Positions 9,801 through 17,245 are shown, counted from the first letter of the stretch. The stretch is 64,000 nucleotides of DNA from Massilia sp. erpn (GCF_024400215.1 NZ_CP053748.1:4836001-4900000); one strand, 5' to 3'. Numbers and translations are program-made. The notes: generated from the sequence alone by a model not told the origin.

Positions 9801-11273
9801 AAATGCCACCTTGGCGGCCCTGAACATGCTGTCCGGATCCTCAACAAACATCTGCTCGCGCAGAAACGCCCTCTGTGCGGGCTCGGCCAGGGCAACGGCG
9901 GCACTGGTGATCAGTCCGGGCGCGTGCTGGCATCCCCCAATGAGCTCGTAGAGATCCGCCAGTTTGATCGTATAGCCGCCGCTTCTTCCTTTGCGCAGCA
10001 CGGGCATTTGCCTGTCGAACTTCTTCGTCGTGGCCAGCAAGATACATGGTTCGTGCAGCGAGCGTTCCAAAGGGAGAACTCTGCTGATGATTTCCAGTCG
10101 CAGGGCATCGTACCTGCCGTTTCTCCTGCTGAGCTCCCCAATTGACGTATGGCTGCCGTTCTGGTTGAGTGCAGCGAGGGCAGTATCCTCAAGAATGCGC
10201 AGGAACCGGTTGCGCAGTTGCAGGAGCTGATGCCGCAGATGCGGCTCTTCAGCATAGGATGATTCGTCGGCAAGCTGCTTACTCGTCACTTCAATCTGCT
10301 CCAGCGTGGCGCACAGCCGCTCCAGATGGTCCTGCAAGTCGTGCGCGCCCCGGCCCTCCTTGCTCCAGCGCTGATATTTGTCCCTATTGGACTCTTTGGT
10401 CACCCAATCGATAAACTGTGGATCGGCAATATCCTGACGCGACAGCATCGGCAGGCAGGGTACCCCCATCAATCTGGCTTGGTCGAGCAAGCCTCTATCA
10501 ATATCGATCTGCGTCTTCTGCGGCGTGATGAATAAGAGATTGCGATGTTTTACGTTAGGCTCTTTTTGTTTAACACTGTCGAGATAGCGGGCCACGACCG
10601 CATAGCTCTTACCGAAACCGGTGCCATCGGTCGAGCGAATGAGCGCAGGCAAGGGATGGTCGAGGGCGTCGTAGTATCGCCCGGCCCGCCCACGATACGT
10701 ATAGATTTCTGCCAGAATGTGTTTCGGTGCTTCGCGCTCCTGTGTCCAACGTGTCAGCGGCAGAGGAATGCCGGAGGCGTGAGAAGGCGTCAAGCGTGCC
10801 CGCCCGTCTGCAGAGAGTTCGGCGATGCCGTTGTGAAACAGAATCTTTTTGTAATTGAGTTCTGTGCGCCCGCCGGCGGCGTGCAAACGCGTGCACAGGT
10901 CAGCGACATCAGTGCACCCGGCGGCGTAGTGCCCAGGAAGGCTGGCGACGAGGGTGTTCAACTCATCCTGACTTGCGTCGGCGTAGTCGACGCAGATCGT
11001 GAGGTCTTCTACCCGAAAATGAGGATCTTGACGATAGAAAATGCCCAATTTTCGGCTGTCGCCCTTTGTCTTTACGAACTTCATCTTCTCCAGCTGAAAC
11101 AGAACGGCCCTAGGGTCGGAGCCGCTGTCATTGAAAGCAGCGTGGATATTGCGGATTACTTCCGTGTTTTCATCAATGACATACGGGGCTGCCGCGAGAG
11201 CGTCGGCATACCGCGCAGCGACCTTAAAGAGCCGCTCTTTTTTTTCGATGTTCCATTTCTTTCGCTGCGCCAA
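6867..11273 (-). CDS. Large SF2 helicase with C-terminal PD-(D/E)XK-like nuclease domain
   Basis: A roughly 1470-residue protein. Residue numbers below count from the in-frame ATG at 11303. Walker A is STDGTGFGKSYAV (near 230) and the DEAH-type box is IDEEH (near 505). A motif V-like SAGTGLNYF lies near 996, and motif VI QALGRVERAD near 1090. The 500 residues between motifs II and V are mostly unrecognised insert. The C-terminus has GNVGEYLLDALL (near 1320) and DNTLICIDAKYW (near 1367), the E...D...(D/E)XK arrangement of a restriction-like nuclease. I chose the TTG at 11273 because a perfect AAGGAGGT lies five bases before it; the ATG at 11303 has no Shine-Dalgarno. A single-chain helicase-nuclease coupled to an unknown partner in an integrase island suggests anti-phage or anti-plasmid function by inference. 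Confidence 0.8.
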   Translation of the reverse strand: MAQRKKWNIEKKERLFKVAARYADALAAAPYVIDENTEVIRNIHAAFNDSGSDPRAVLFQLEKMKFVKTKGDSRKLGIFYRQDPHFRVEDLTICVDYADASQDELNTLVASLPGHYAAGCTDVADLCTRLHAAGGRTELNYKKILFHNGIAELSADGRARLTPSHASGIPLPLTRWTQEREAPKHILAEIYTYRGRAGRYYDALDHPLPALIRSTDGTGFGKSYAVVARYLDSVKQKEPNVKHRNLLFITPQKTQIDIDRGLLDQARLMGVPCLPMLSRQDIADPQFIDWVTKESNRDKYQRWSKEGRGAHDLQDHLERLCATLEQIEVTSKQLADESSYAEEPHLRHQLLQLRNRFLRILEDTALAALNQNGSHTSIGELSRRNGRYDALRLEIISRVLPLERSLHEPCILLATTKKFDRQMPVLRKGRSGGYTIKLADLYELIGGCQHAPGLITSAAVALAEPAQRAFLREQMFVEDPDSMFRAAKVAFTVAIDEEHEAYKILSGDRKISLLDAKSNLPHVLSTVCRVYKSIGGGNAKIGMDRPLYEVARAFFDRMEELLREKCELSPGQTLLSLISLFESNIGHVQIDKREVEQVINVTRNVFNFTPKRFFNEGALKKLRMRSCDGNTYCQIYFGNEEDTDPTLHDLFQLIMALLSAASEVKGEDFLRMLGSKESGSQNALLGDFIKRARKQVEDVQYLFDRSVDEDQVVNKFFTYFQPKTVFSIVPRETVYFNDVRLRDYVYADFRMDLLLELPEVSLMRMAHNTLNAVYCLSATTGFHSVYNGNYNYNVLRYYGELGNDTLGYKVIRRSEDDILVLKNLRDARAAIRSVTFSSFPSDRPSIMAGDGASHVAKLVKDWAAKLDPNKYMRRNPYHQRELLRQLEAIMLASHDKKNTLVLSLSGGLGNLFRDFLDKNHGTTRHLRRVQPGVDDIYDFTPMENGVTLRLIFFHSPLAKQVNVRDFTELHSESQRLVMVSSYVSAGTGLNYFVTYEGTPFREDFARLVLVNSPFYSEVIQPDKGLNSLDNWLTLMKFYADSKQIKYLRDFDVNLITGDNYAVLMREHDMSLFKTLMQALGRVERADSLLISEVFICSDLLDIATLRFEQLGRANNEIVLGSMSLLNTSLRDHCRGLAKQQSFTSAAERASFERDIAERQDRIEEFFSKFLRSEIVRARNGNREAAELNETFRSMDCVFKPEKWLSDLKGHASVASDRYRCATIEDFYIHRTGHLEHVTLCVDQARATLTDIVGGIALYRPERQVLPSFDKDLGPAQGDFWTRYWKLVGYMDEAFKAYIPLPAMLPLIKGNVGEYLLDALLDHLEQPALSVQMVFDKLSPRCYELFDRYVEVDNTLICIDAKYWTAIFDRAELAQETHQEALRKMVFIRDLLGKNYDGIKFVYLNTRVENNPLNLSPEVDCDGAHYLNLVQRENGYEKSKDKQYVCNLTSSLVLNRRLTDMLSPARKTS

Positions 11274-11316
11274 ACCGACCTCCTTCGTATGAAGTGTGTC
11301 CATCCAAGCATGAAAT

Positions 11317-11332
11317 TACCGTCTTTACGGTA
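11317..11332. promoter_or_regulatory. Dyad TACCGT-N4-ACGGTA before the helicase operon
   Basis: A perfect 6+6 inverted repeat with a four-base spacer in the AT-rich leader 14-44 bases before the two candidate helicase starts. On the minus strand a CATAAT that could act as -10 immediately precedes and overlaps it, so it could be an operator. No regulator gene for it is obvious in the island. Confidence 0.4.
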
Positions 11333-11736
11333 TTATGCGCAAATTTCATTAATTGCATCATCCGTCGTGCGAAATTAATCGATCGAAAACCGCTCAGATC
11401 GGTCCCATAAGGTGAGCTTTTTCACCAGAGGCCAGCAACTGCGGGGGCTATGCTTGCCCGAAGCCGCTCCCTAGTCATTTCTGTCTGCGCATTGGCATGC
11501 CGCTGCGGTGCCAGGGAGGGAGGGGGGGCGCAGGGCGATTTCGAGGAGCGCCATCTTCCTTGCCTGCGAACGGGTATCGGCCGGCGGCTTGCGCTCGATG
11601 GCATATGCAGTAGGGGGCGAATTCAGATGGCGGGGCGGCAGTGTCCGCTGCCGGTGGCACCTTTGTTATGATAGATTCACCTGAGTTTCAGCAGCGATGT
11701 TCCGACCGGTTGGACATTTTCATGAGGTAGCCTCTT
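11333..11736. other. 404-bp intergenic region between divergent island operons
   Basis: This stretch separates the minus-strand helicase operon from the plus-strand pair at 11737. The first 60 bases are AT-rich with two similar GAAATTA repeats (near 11312 and 11370) and probably hold the helicase promoter. The rest is GC-rich, including a G-run at about 11517-11529. I found no supported gene, tRNA or terminator in it. A TATGAT at about 11668 is a possible -10 for the rightward genes, but no convincing -35 partners it. Confidence 0.4.
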
Positions 11737-12417
11737 ATGCACACTCAGCCTGCACCGGATATCCTTGGGCATTGGCAACTAACCCGGGATGACGGTACGG
11801 ACATGAAGCCCGAACTTGCGCGGTTCTCCGCTATGACCGGTCTGGAACATGCCGCGCCTGGGCGCGTGAGCGCACTTTTGCTGCTCCAGCTCTACGCGGG
11901 CACGACCGCTGGTACGCTCAATCCAGTCAAAGTGGTTCACGAAATCGCCGCCCTGGAGGGCGCAGGCCCGCCAAGTCGCCTCAAGCCGCCCACCCGATTC
12001 GAACGAAACCCCGCCCTGCGTGGCCTATGGCACAAACATTATTTGCAGGATGGCTTGGCCTCAATGGCGCTCAACGTGCGGCGCGGGATCCGACAGCACG
12101 GTATCCCAATCTTAAAAAAGATGGTGGAGGATGCGGACGCCAGTGGTGACGTGCGCTATTTTGAGGCAGCCCACGTGGCGGCCATTGCAGACGACGCGGT
12201 ACGCGGCACCTGGGAGCGCCTGCAGGAACAGCAGGCGCTGACCGGCGAATGGATCATCTTTGGCGTGCACGAGGGCGCCAATTACTATCTATCCTTGGGT
12301 ACCCACACCGAGGGCGACGTCATCCTGCGCAGGCAGATCGAGGCGTTCTGCAGGCAGGAATTCCCATTCATCGCCAGCCAGCTGGAGCCCATCACGCCTG
12401 ACGCTGGAGCGGCGTAG
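11737..12417 (+). CDS. Hypothetical protein coupled to a poly-gamma-glutamate-hydrolase-like gene
   Basis: A 226-residue soluble protein without a recognised domain. It has a low-complexity Pro-rich patch (EGAGPPSRLKPPTRFERN), a helical middle and a beta-rich end (GEWIIFGVHEGANYYLSLG). The ATG has a GAGG Shine-Dalgarno that is itself within a GAGG-TAG-CCTC dyad. Its TAG at 12415-12417 abuts the ATG of the next gene (TAGATG), indicating translational coupling and a shared role. It does not look like a HEPN, nucleotidyltransferase or HTH protein by eye. Function is unknown. Confidence 0.65.
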   Translation: MHTQPAPDILGHWQLTRDDGTDMKPELARFSAMTGLEHAAPGRVSALLLLQLYAGTTAGTLNPVKVVHEIAALEGAGPPSRLKPPTRFERNPALRGLWHKHYLQDGLASMALNVRRGIRQHGIPILKKMVEDADASGDVRYFEAAHVAAIADDAVRGTWERLQEQQALTGEWIIFGVHEGANYYLSLGTHTEGDVILRRQIEAFCRQEFPFIASQLEPITPDAGAA

Positions 12418-13041
12418 ATGACCGACACCTACAGGAATTATGCGGAGCTGGCGGCCCATGAGGTAGAAGGTCGAGACTTTCGCATCGTGGTCAAAGAAGG
12501 GCGCTCGGGCATCGTCATTGTGGCGCCGCACGGCGGCAAGATCGAAGCCTACACGTCTGACATCGCAACGGGGATTGCGCTGGAAGAGCATGCGCTGTAC
12601 CTCTTTGAAGGTTGCTCCGCCCGGGGAAATGGTCGCCTGCATGTGACCAGCGAACATTTTGATGAGCTACGCGGCCGGGACATCGTCGCACGCTCCAGCT
12701 TGGCCATCGGTGTCCACGGTGCCAGCGGCGATGAGGAGTTTGTGATTGTCGGCGGCCGCAACACTCAGGCCAAGGCACTCATGCTGGCGGCGCTTGCCAA
12801 ATTCGGTGCAACCGATGTTGGACCGGCACATTTGCAGGGGAGTAGCCACGGTAATATTTGTAACAGAGCCCGGGACGCCGGCGTACAGCTAGAAATTTCG
12901 CTTGGCCTTCGTAATAAGCTGAGCGGCGCGGACCGGCGACTGATGCCGGACCATGCCACCGCACACATGCGAGAATTTACGGACCGTGCCCGCCAAGCTT
13001 TGACTGAATATCAGCGGCTAGCATTTAAAGACACACCATGA
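12418..13041 (+). CDS. Poly-gamma-glutamate hydrolase family protein (YjqB/PghP-like, DUF867)
   Basis: This 207-residue protein carries the hallmarks of the zinc-dependent poly-gamma-glutamate hydrolase family: APHGGKIEAYT near the N-terminus (metal-binding HGG...E), SLAIGVHGASGDEEFVIVGG in the middle, and NICNRARDAGVQLEIS, the R...Q-E-S segment, near the C-terminus. Phage members such as PghP degrade host capsular poly-gamma-glutamate; chromosomal members are often tied to mobile elements. It is directly fused in reading (TAGATG) to the upstream unknown gene, and its stop overlaps a 53-codon ORF (ATGA). It may have a phage origin given the integrase nearby. Confidence 0.8.
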   Translation: MTDTYRNYAELAAHEVEGRDFRIVVKEGRSGIVIVAPHGGKIEAYTSDIATGIALEEHALYLFEGCSARGNGRLHVTSEHFDELRGRDIVARSSLAIGVHGASGDEEFVIVGGRNTQAKALMLAALAKFGATDVGPAHLQGSSHGNICNRARDAGVQLEISLGLRNKLSGADRRLMPDHATAHMREFTDRARQALTEYQRLAFKDTP

Positions 13042-13199
13042 CGAAGCCGCTCGCTCGATCTGCAGGCGAACTACAGGAATACGTGGCCGTCTTGGCTCGC
13101 CAATTGCTGTCGACGGCGCCGTTGGATACCATCTTTAAGTCCGGGGTCTTTAACGCGCTGCGCGCTGTCTTTGCGTTGAGGCGCTGCGTGCCGCGATGA
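13038..13199 (+). CDS. Small ORF (53 aa) overlapping the PghP-like gene
   Basis: An ATG at 13038 overlaps the upstream TGA as ATGA and opens a 53-codon frame beginning MTKPLARSAGELQEYVAVLA and ending at 13197-13199. The overlap is the same coupling style used elsewhere in this island. The encoded peptide is an amphipathic, Leu/Ala-rich helix with a basic tail. It may be a complete small protein or the truncated front of a longer gene cut when the integrase end was joined. No homologue is recognised. Confidence 0.4.
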   Translation: MTKPLARSAGELQEYVAVLARQLLSTAPLDTIFKSGVFNALRAVFALRRCVPR

Positions 13200-13226
13200 A
13201 CATTTCTAACTTGGGTCGTGGTTTTA

Positions 13227-13252
13227 CATAATATAAATTATGCGAATATTCG
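13227..13252. repeat. Adjacent AT-rich dyads beside the integrase 3' end
   Basis: CATAAT-ATAA-ATTATG (13227-13242) is followed at once by the palindrome CGAATATTCG (13243-13252), in the 72-base gap between the small ORF and the integrase stop. Abutting dyads next to an integrase gene can be recombinase core or arm sites. They could also serve as a bidirectional terminator, but neither strand has a T-tract. Confidence 0.35.
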
Positions 13253-13271
13253 TATTTCTGAGCCAAGCATC

Positions 13272-14438
13272 TCAAACGATGTTTTTGCCACTGACGGATG
13301 CCAGGATCTCGTCGTGCCGCTCATTGTCGGTTTTGTGTAGATAAGCCGCCGTTGTAGCGATGCTGGCGTGGCCGGCGGTTTCCTGCAGCGTCTTCAGCTG
13401 CACGCCGTTGTTCGCGTGGTTGGTCAGCATGCTGTGACGCAGCCAGTGCGTCGACGCTTGCCGCAATGTGGCCGCCGTATCCGCATCGCCCAGCGCGGCC
13501 GCGGCGCTTGCCGCTTCGCTGAACACGGCCTTCAAGGCATCCGACGCCGCCTCATCGGAAATTCGTACTGGCGTTCTGCTTCGGCTCGACAGGACCAGCG
13601 GCGTGGTATCCGCACGCACGGTTTGCGGCAGCAGTTCAAACGCTTGGCGATACAGCCGGTAGGCGTCGAGCAAATCGGCTGGAACCGGCAGGCGCCGTGG
13701 TTTGCCGCCTTTGCCCATGACGTCCAGCCACCAGCGGCCATTGCCTTCGGTGTACAGAGCGCCCATATCGGCGCTGACAATTTCGTTGAGCCTGGCACCG
13801 GTGTGAGCGTAGGCCAGCAGCAGAAAACGGTCGCGCGCACGTTGGCGCAAAGCGGCTGGCGTGGTGGCGGCGCGTTGGCCGACCGTTTCCAAGGCTAGGG
13901 AGATTGCCTGCTGGGTCAAGTAGCGCGTCACACGCTTTACGTGCGGCATTTTGACGTTCTTGACCAAGGCGCCGGGATCGCGCCGCAAATAGCCGGTCTG
14001 TTCGGCAAATGCCATCAGACCCTTGACGGCGATCATGGCCTGGCGCCGGCTGGCGTCGGACAGCGGCCCGCTGAATGGCCGGTAACGCGGATCGCTGCGC
14101 GGCCATTTGGTGCTTGAAATCCAGTCCGCTGGCGGCTCTTTCAGAAAATCCTTGTAGGCATTCAAGTCGGCCACGGTCAGCATGCGCAGCGTTTTGCCGG
14201 CTTCTTCACGGCACCAGGTTAGGAAACGAAACAGCTCTTTTTGTGTATTGGCGATCGATTTGGGGCCGAGTTCGCCGTGGCCAATGAATTCCCGGGCGAT
14301 TTCGCTATCCGTCAAAGCGTCCGTGATAGCGTCGTCGGCAATATCGCGCAGGCCGGTCAAATTGCCCTGGCGCCGCTCGCCTTCGCCAAAGCTGGCCGCC
14401 GTGGCTGGCTCCAGGTCGATCAGTGCAAACTTTTTCAT
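13272..14438 (-). CDS. Tyrosine recombinase / phage-type integrase
   Basis: A 388-residue site-specific recombinase. The N-terminal SAM-like core-binding domain includes ELFRFLTWCREEAGKTLRML. The catalytic domain has the first Arg in AHTGARLNEI (near residue 215), HWLRH (His-x-x-Arg, near 333), GHASI (near 357) and the nucleophile Tyr in AAYLH (near 366), so all catalytic positions are present. It probably integrates or excises the surrounding 3-14 kb island. A LexA-type box lies 18 bases upstream, suggesting damage-induced expression. No adjacent tRNA was found that could serve as attachment site, and no excisionase gene is visible. Confidence 0.9.
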   Translation of the reverse strand: MKKFALIDLEPATAASFGEGERRQGNLTGLRDIADDAITDALTDSEIAREFIGHGELGPKSIANTQKELFRFLTWCREEAGKTLRMLTVADLNAYKDFLKEPPADWISSTKWPRSDPRYRPFSGPLSDASRRQAMIAVKGLMAFAEQTGYLRRDPGALVKNVKMPHVKRVTRYLTQQAISLALETVGQRAATTPAALRQRARDRFLLLAYAHTGARLNEIVSADMGALYTEGNGRWWLDVMGKGGKPRRLPVPADLLDAYRLYRQAFELLPQTVRADTTPLVLSSRSRTPVRISDEAASDALKAVFSEAASAAAALGDADTAATLRQASTHWLRHSMLTNHANNGVQLKTLQETAGHASIATTAAYLHKTDNERHDEILASVSGKNIV

Positions 14439-14455
14439 CGAGAATAAAGCATAAA

Positions 14456-14475
14456 TACTGTTTATATGAACAGTG
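14456..14475. promoter_or_regulatory. Putative LexA (SOS) box in the integrase promoter
   Basis: The sequence contains CTGT-N8-ACAG (14458-14473) extended to TACTGT...ACAGTG, with an AT-only spacer except for one G. It matches the gamma/betaproteobacterial LexA consensus at nearly every conserved base. It is 18 bases before the integrase ATG, where bound repressor would block transcription. A second imperfect run of ACAGT motifs lies just upstream, around 14480-14500. Confidence 0.65.
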
Positions 14476-14582
14476 AATTATACAGTATTCTATACAGTTA
14501 TTTAACTCGACAATATAAGGAGTAATCTCGACTGAAATGATTGGCCGATTCCGGCTTTTGGATGCGTTCCCGGCGTCTGATC

Positions 14583-14891
14583 TTACGCGCCAAGTTCGAG
14601 TACGTAATGTCCTACGACATTCCGTTCCTGCTTGTTCGCTATAACCACCAGATAGGTGTCGTCCTTTGGGACTGGAATGCCAATATGCTGATATTTTGCG
14701 TCGGGCGTCTCGTAAATATGACCGACCCTCCACTCCCATGCCGTGCAGCTGTGATATGCGTCTTCAATAACCTGATCCGCGTAGGCCCACAGGTCCACGA
14801 CCTCCTCTGCATTCTCCGTTACATTGACCATGTTCGGATACAGCGTTTCCCGATATTCTTCGTTCGACAGCAGCTTAGGATTCATATTCAT
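14583..14891 (-). CDS. Small acidic hypothetical protein downstream of the YcaO gene
   Basis: A 102-residue protein, acidic and rich in Tyr, Val and Glu (NVTENAEEVVDLWAYADQVI in its middle), with a beta-rich C-terminus (TYLVVIANKQERNVVGHYVL). No signal peptide or known domain is visible. It lies 51 bases after the OsmC-YcaO stop on the same strand, separated by a GC hairpin, so it may be a partly attenuated second gene of that operon or may have its own start. There is no strong Shine-Dalgarno at the ATG. It lacks the Cys/Ser/Thr-rich core expected of a YcaO precursor peptide, so I do not call it a RiPP precursor. Confidence 0.6.
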   Translation of the reverse strand: MNMNPKLLSNEEYRETLYPNMVNVTENAEEVVDLWAYADQVIEDAYHSCTAWEWRVGHIYETPDAKYQHIGIPVPKDDTYLVVIANKQERNVVGHYVLELGA

Positions 14892-14909
14892 TGGAGGTCT
14901 TCTTTGAAT

Positions 14910-14931
14910 GGCCGGGCCCCTGCCCGGCCAT
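14910..14931 (-). terminator. GC hairpin between the YcaO gene and its small neighbour
   Basis: TGGCCGGGC, four bases, GCCCGGCCA form a perfect nine-bp stem just after the YcaO stop. On the minus strand no U-tract follows, so it may be an attenuator or an mRNA-stabilising hairpin rather than a complete intrinsic terminator. Confidence 0.5.
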
Positions 14932-14942
14932 ATTTCATCGCC

Positions 14943-17144
14943 TTAGCGGGACGCCGCAGCCTTGGCCCGTGCCACGTGCAGTTTCTTGTAGCTGTCGATT
15001 TTGCGCTGGTGCCTGTCCAGCCCTTCCAGTTTCATGCTGGTTGGCGTCAAGCCGTGGAAGCGCACATTGCCTTCCACCGAGCCGATCACCGCATCCATCC
15101 GCGCATCGCCGAACATCCGGCGGAAACTGACGACGTAATCATCCAGTTCCAGATCGTCATCCAGTATCACCTCCAGCACCACATTCAATGCCTGGTAAAA
15201 CAATCCGCGTTCGACTGAGTTGTCGTTGTATTGCAGGAAGGCGCCCACCAGTTCATGCGCCTCTTCAAACTGTTCCAGGGCGAGATGAATCAGCAGTTTC
15301 AGTTCCAGAACCGTCAGCTGGCCCCAATCCGTATTTTCGTCGAACTCGATGCCGATCAAGGTGGCGATGTCGCTGTATTCATCCAGCTCATTGTTTTCCA
15401 GGCGCTCCAGCAGCGATTCCAGACTCTCATCGTCCAGGCGATGCAGGTTCAGGATATCGGAGCGGAACAGCAGCGCCTTATTGGTGTTATCCCAGATCAG
15501 GTCTTCTACCGGATAAACCTCCGAATAGCCCGGCACCAGGATACGGCAGGCGGTGGCGCCCAATTCGTCATACACCGCCATATAGACTTCTTTGCCCATG
15601 TCTTTGAGAATGTCGAACAGGGTTGCGGCTTCCTCGGCATTCGAGTCTTCGCCCTGGCCGGAAAAATCCCACTCAACGAAATCGTAATCGGCTTTGGCGC
15701 TGAAGAAGCGCCACGACACGATGCCGCTGGAATCGATGAAGTGTTCGACGAAGTTATTCGGCTCGGTCACGGCGTTGCTGACGAAGGTAGGCCGCGGCAG
15801 ATCGTTCAGACCTTCAAAACTGCGGCCTTGCAGCAATTCCGTCAGGCTGCGTTCCAGCGCCACTTCAAAGCTTGGATGCGCGCCGAACGAGGCAAATACG
15901 CCGCCAGTCCGCGGATTCATCAAGGTCACGCACATCACGGGGTAGACACCGCCCAGCGACGCATCCTTGACCAGCACCGGGAAGCCCTGCTCTTCCAGAC
16001 CGTGAATGCCGGCCAGAATGCTAGGGTATTTCGCCAGCACTTCCTGCGGCACATCCGGCAAGGCGATTTCACCTTCCAGAATTTCGCGTTTCACCGCCCT
16101 TTCGAAAATCTCGGACAGGCATTGCACCTGCGCTTCGACCAGCGTATTACCGGCACTCATGCCATTGCTGACGAACAGGTTTTCGATCAGATTGGAAGGG
16201 AAATATACTACCTCGCCGTCCGACTGGCGTACATACGGCAGCGAGCAGATGCCGCGCTCCACATTGCCGGAGTTGGTGTCGTACAGATGCGAACCGCGCA
16301 ATTCGCCATCGGGATCGTAGACTTCGCGGCTGTATTCATCCAGGATTTCAGCCGGCAGCGCATCTTTAGGACCAGGCTTGAACCAGCGCTCGTTCGGGTA
16401 ATGCACAAACGCCGCGTTGGCGATGTCTTCACCCCAGAATTCGCCGGCATAGAAGTGGTTGCAGCTCAGCCGCTCGATATACTCGCCCAGCGCCGATGCC
16501 AAAGCGCTTTCCTTGGTCGCGCCCTTGCCGTTGGTGAAGCACATCGGCGAGTGCGCATCGCGGATGTGCAGCGACCACACATTGGGAATGATATTGCGCC
16601 ACGAGGCGATTTCAATCTTGATGCCCAGGCCCGCCAGCAGTCCCGACATATTGGCGATGGTCTGCTCCAGCGGCAGATCCTTGCCCAGGATATAGGTGCT
16701 CGCCTCGGCGGATGGGCTCATGGTCAGCAGCGCCTGGGCGTCGGCGTCCAGGTTCTCGACCTCTTCAATAATGAACTCAGGCCCGGTCTGCACCACTTTT
16801 TTCACGGTGCAGCGGTCGATGGAGCGCAGAATGCCTTCGCGGTCCTTGGCAGAGATATCGGCCGGCAGTTCGACTTGAATCTTGAAAATCTGCTGATAAC
16901 GGTTTTCCGGATCGACAATATTGTTCTGCGACAGACGGATGTTTTCGGTCGGAATATTGCGAGTTACGCAATACAACTTCACGAAATAAGCCGCGCACAA
17001 GGCCGATGAAGCCAGGAAGTAATCGAACGGACCGGGCGCCGAGCCATCGCCCTTGTAGCGGATGGGCTGGTCGGCGATCACCGTGAAGTCGTCGAACTTG
17101 GCCTCAAGACGAAGCTTATCGAGAAAGTTGACCTTAATTTCCAT
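14943..17144 (-). CDS. OsmC-domain/YcaO-domain fusion protein
   Basis: A 733-residue protein. Residues 1-130 resemble OsmC (GDGSAPGPFDYFLASSALCA and a following Cys), and residues of about 160-560 form a YcaO ATP-binding domain with the characteristic KESALASALGEYIER helix and the EAQVQCLSEIFERAVKRE segment. The C-terminal part is acidic and helical, with a TPR-like look. It ends without the PxPxP tail of azoline cyclodehydratases, which places it with the YcaO proteins linked in E. coli to RimO-dependent methylthiolation of ribosomal protein S12 rather than with peptide-natural-product enzymes. The OsmC fusion is a known variant in proteobacteria. It is transcribed towards a small acidic gene. 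Confidence 0.85.
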   Translation of the reverse strand: MEIKVNFLDKLRLEAKFDDFTVIADQPIRYKGDGSAPGPFDYFLASSALCAAYFVKLYCVTRNIPTENIRLSQNNIVDPENRYQQIFKIQVELPADISAKDREGILRSIDRCTVKKVVQTGPEFIIEEVENLDADAQALLTMSPSAEASTYILGKDLPLEQTIANMSGLLAGLGIKIEIASWRNIIPNVWSLHIRDAHSPMCFTNGKGATKESALASALGEYIERLSCNHFYAGEFWGEDIANAAFVHYPNERWFKPGPKDALPAEILDEYSREVYDPDGELRGSHLYDTNSGNVERGICSLPYVRQSDGEVVYFPSNLIENLFVSNGMSAGNTLVEAQVQCLSEIFERAVKREILEGEIALPDVPQEVLAKYPSILAGIHGLEEQGFPVLVKDASLGGVYPVMCVTLMNPRTGGVFASFGAHPSFEVALERSLTELLQGRSFEGLNDLPRPTFVSNAVTEPNNFVEHFIDSSGIVSWRFFSAKADYDFVEWDFSGQGEDSNAEEAATLFDILKDMGKEVYMAVYDELGATACRILVPGYSEVYPVEDLIWDNTNKALLFRSDILNLHRLDDESLESLLERLENNELDEYSDIATLIGIEFDENTDWGQLTVLELKLLIHLALEQFEEAHELVGAFLQYNDNSVERGLFYQALNVVLEVILDDDLELDDYVVSFRRMFGDARMDAVIGSVEGNVRFHGLTPTSMKLEGLDRHQRKIDSYKKLHVARAKAAASR

Positions 17145-17245
17145 GAGGATGTTCCAAAATAGTGCTCAAAAATGAATTGGGCACTATTATCCGGGTTTTT
17201 AGCCACGCGGCAAAGGCTGTTGACGCGCCCACCCGGCCGTCCTGT

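Noticed and set aside
4855..11303. Assignment as a pPIWI-RE, Hachiman, Druantia or DISARM system
   Set aside because: Gene number, lengths and recognisable motifs do not match those layouts; no typical partner domains seen.
15231..17009. A 592-codon open frame antisense to the OsmC-YcaO gene
   Set aside because: Shadow of the YcaO gene; no Shine-Dalgarno or protein-like motifs.
14583..17144. Thiazole/oxazole RiPP cluster
   Set aside because: The YcaO protein lacks the C-terminal PxPxP, and no dehydrogenase, E1-like partner, protease or transporter is present; the small gene lacks a Cys/Ser/Thr core.
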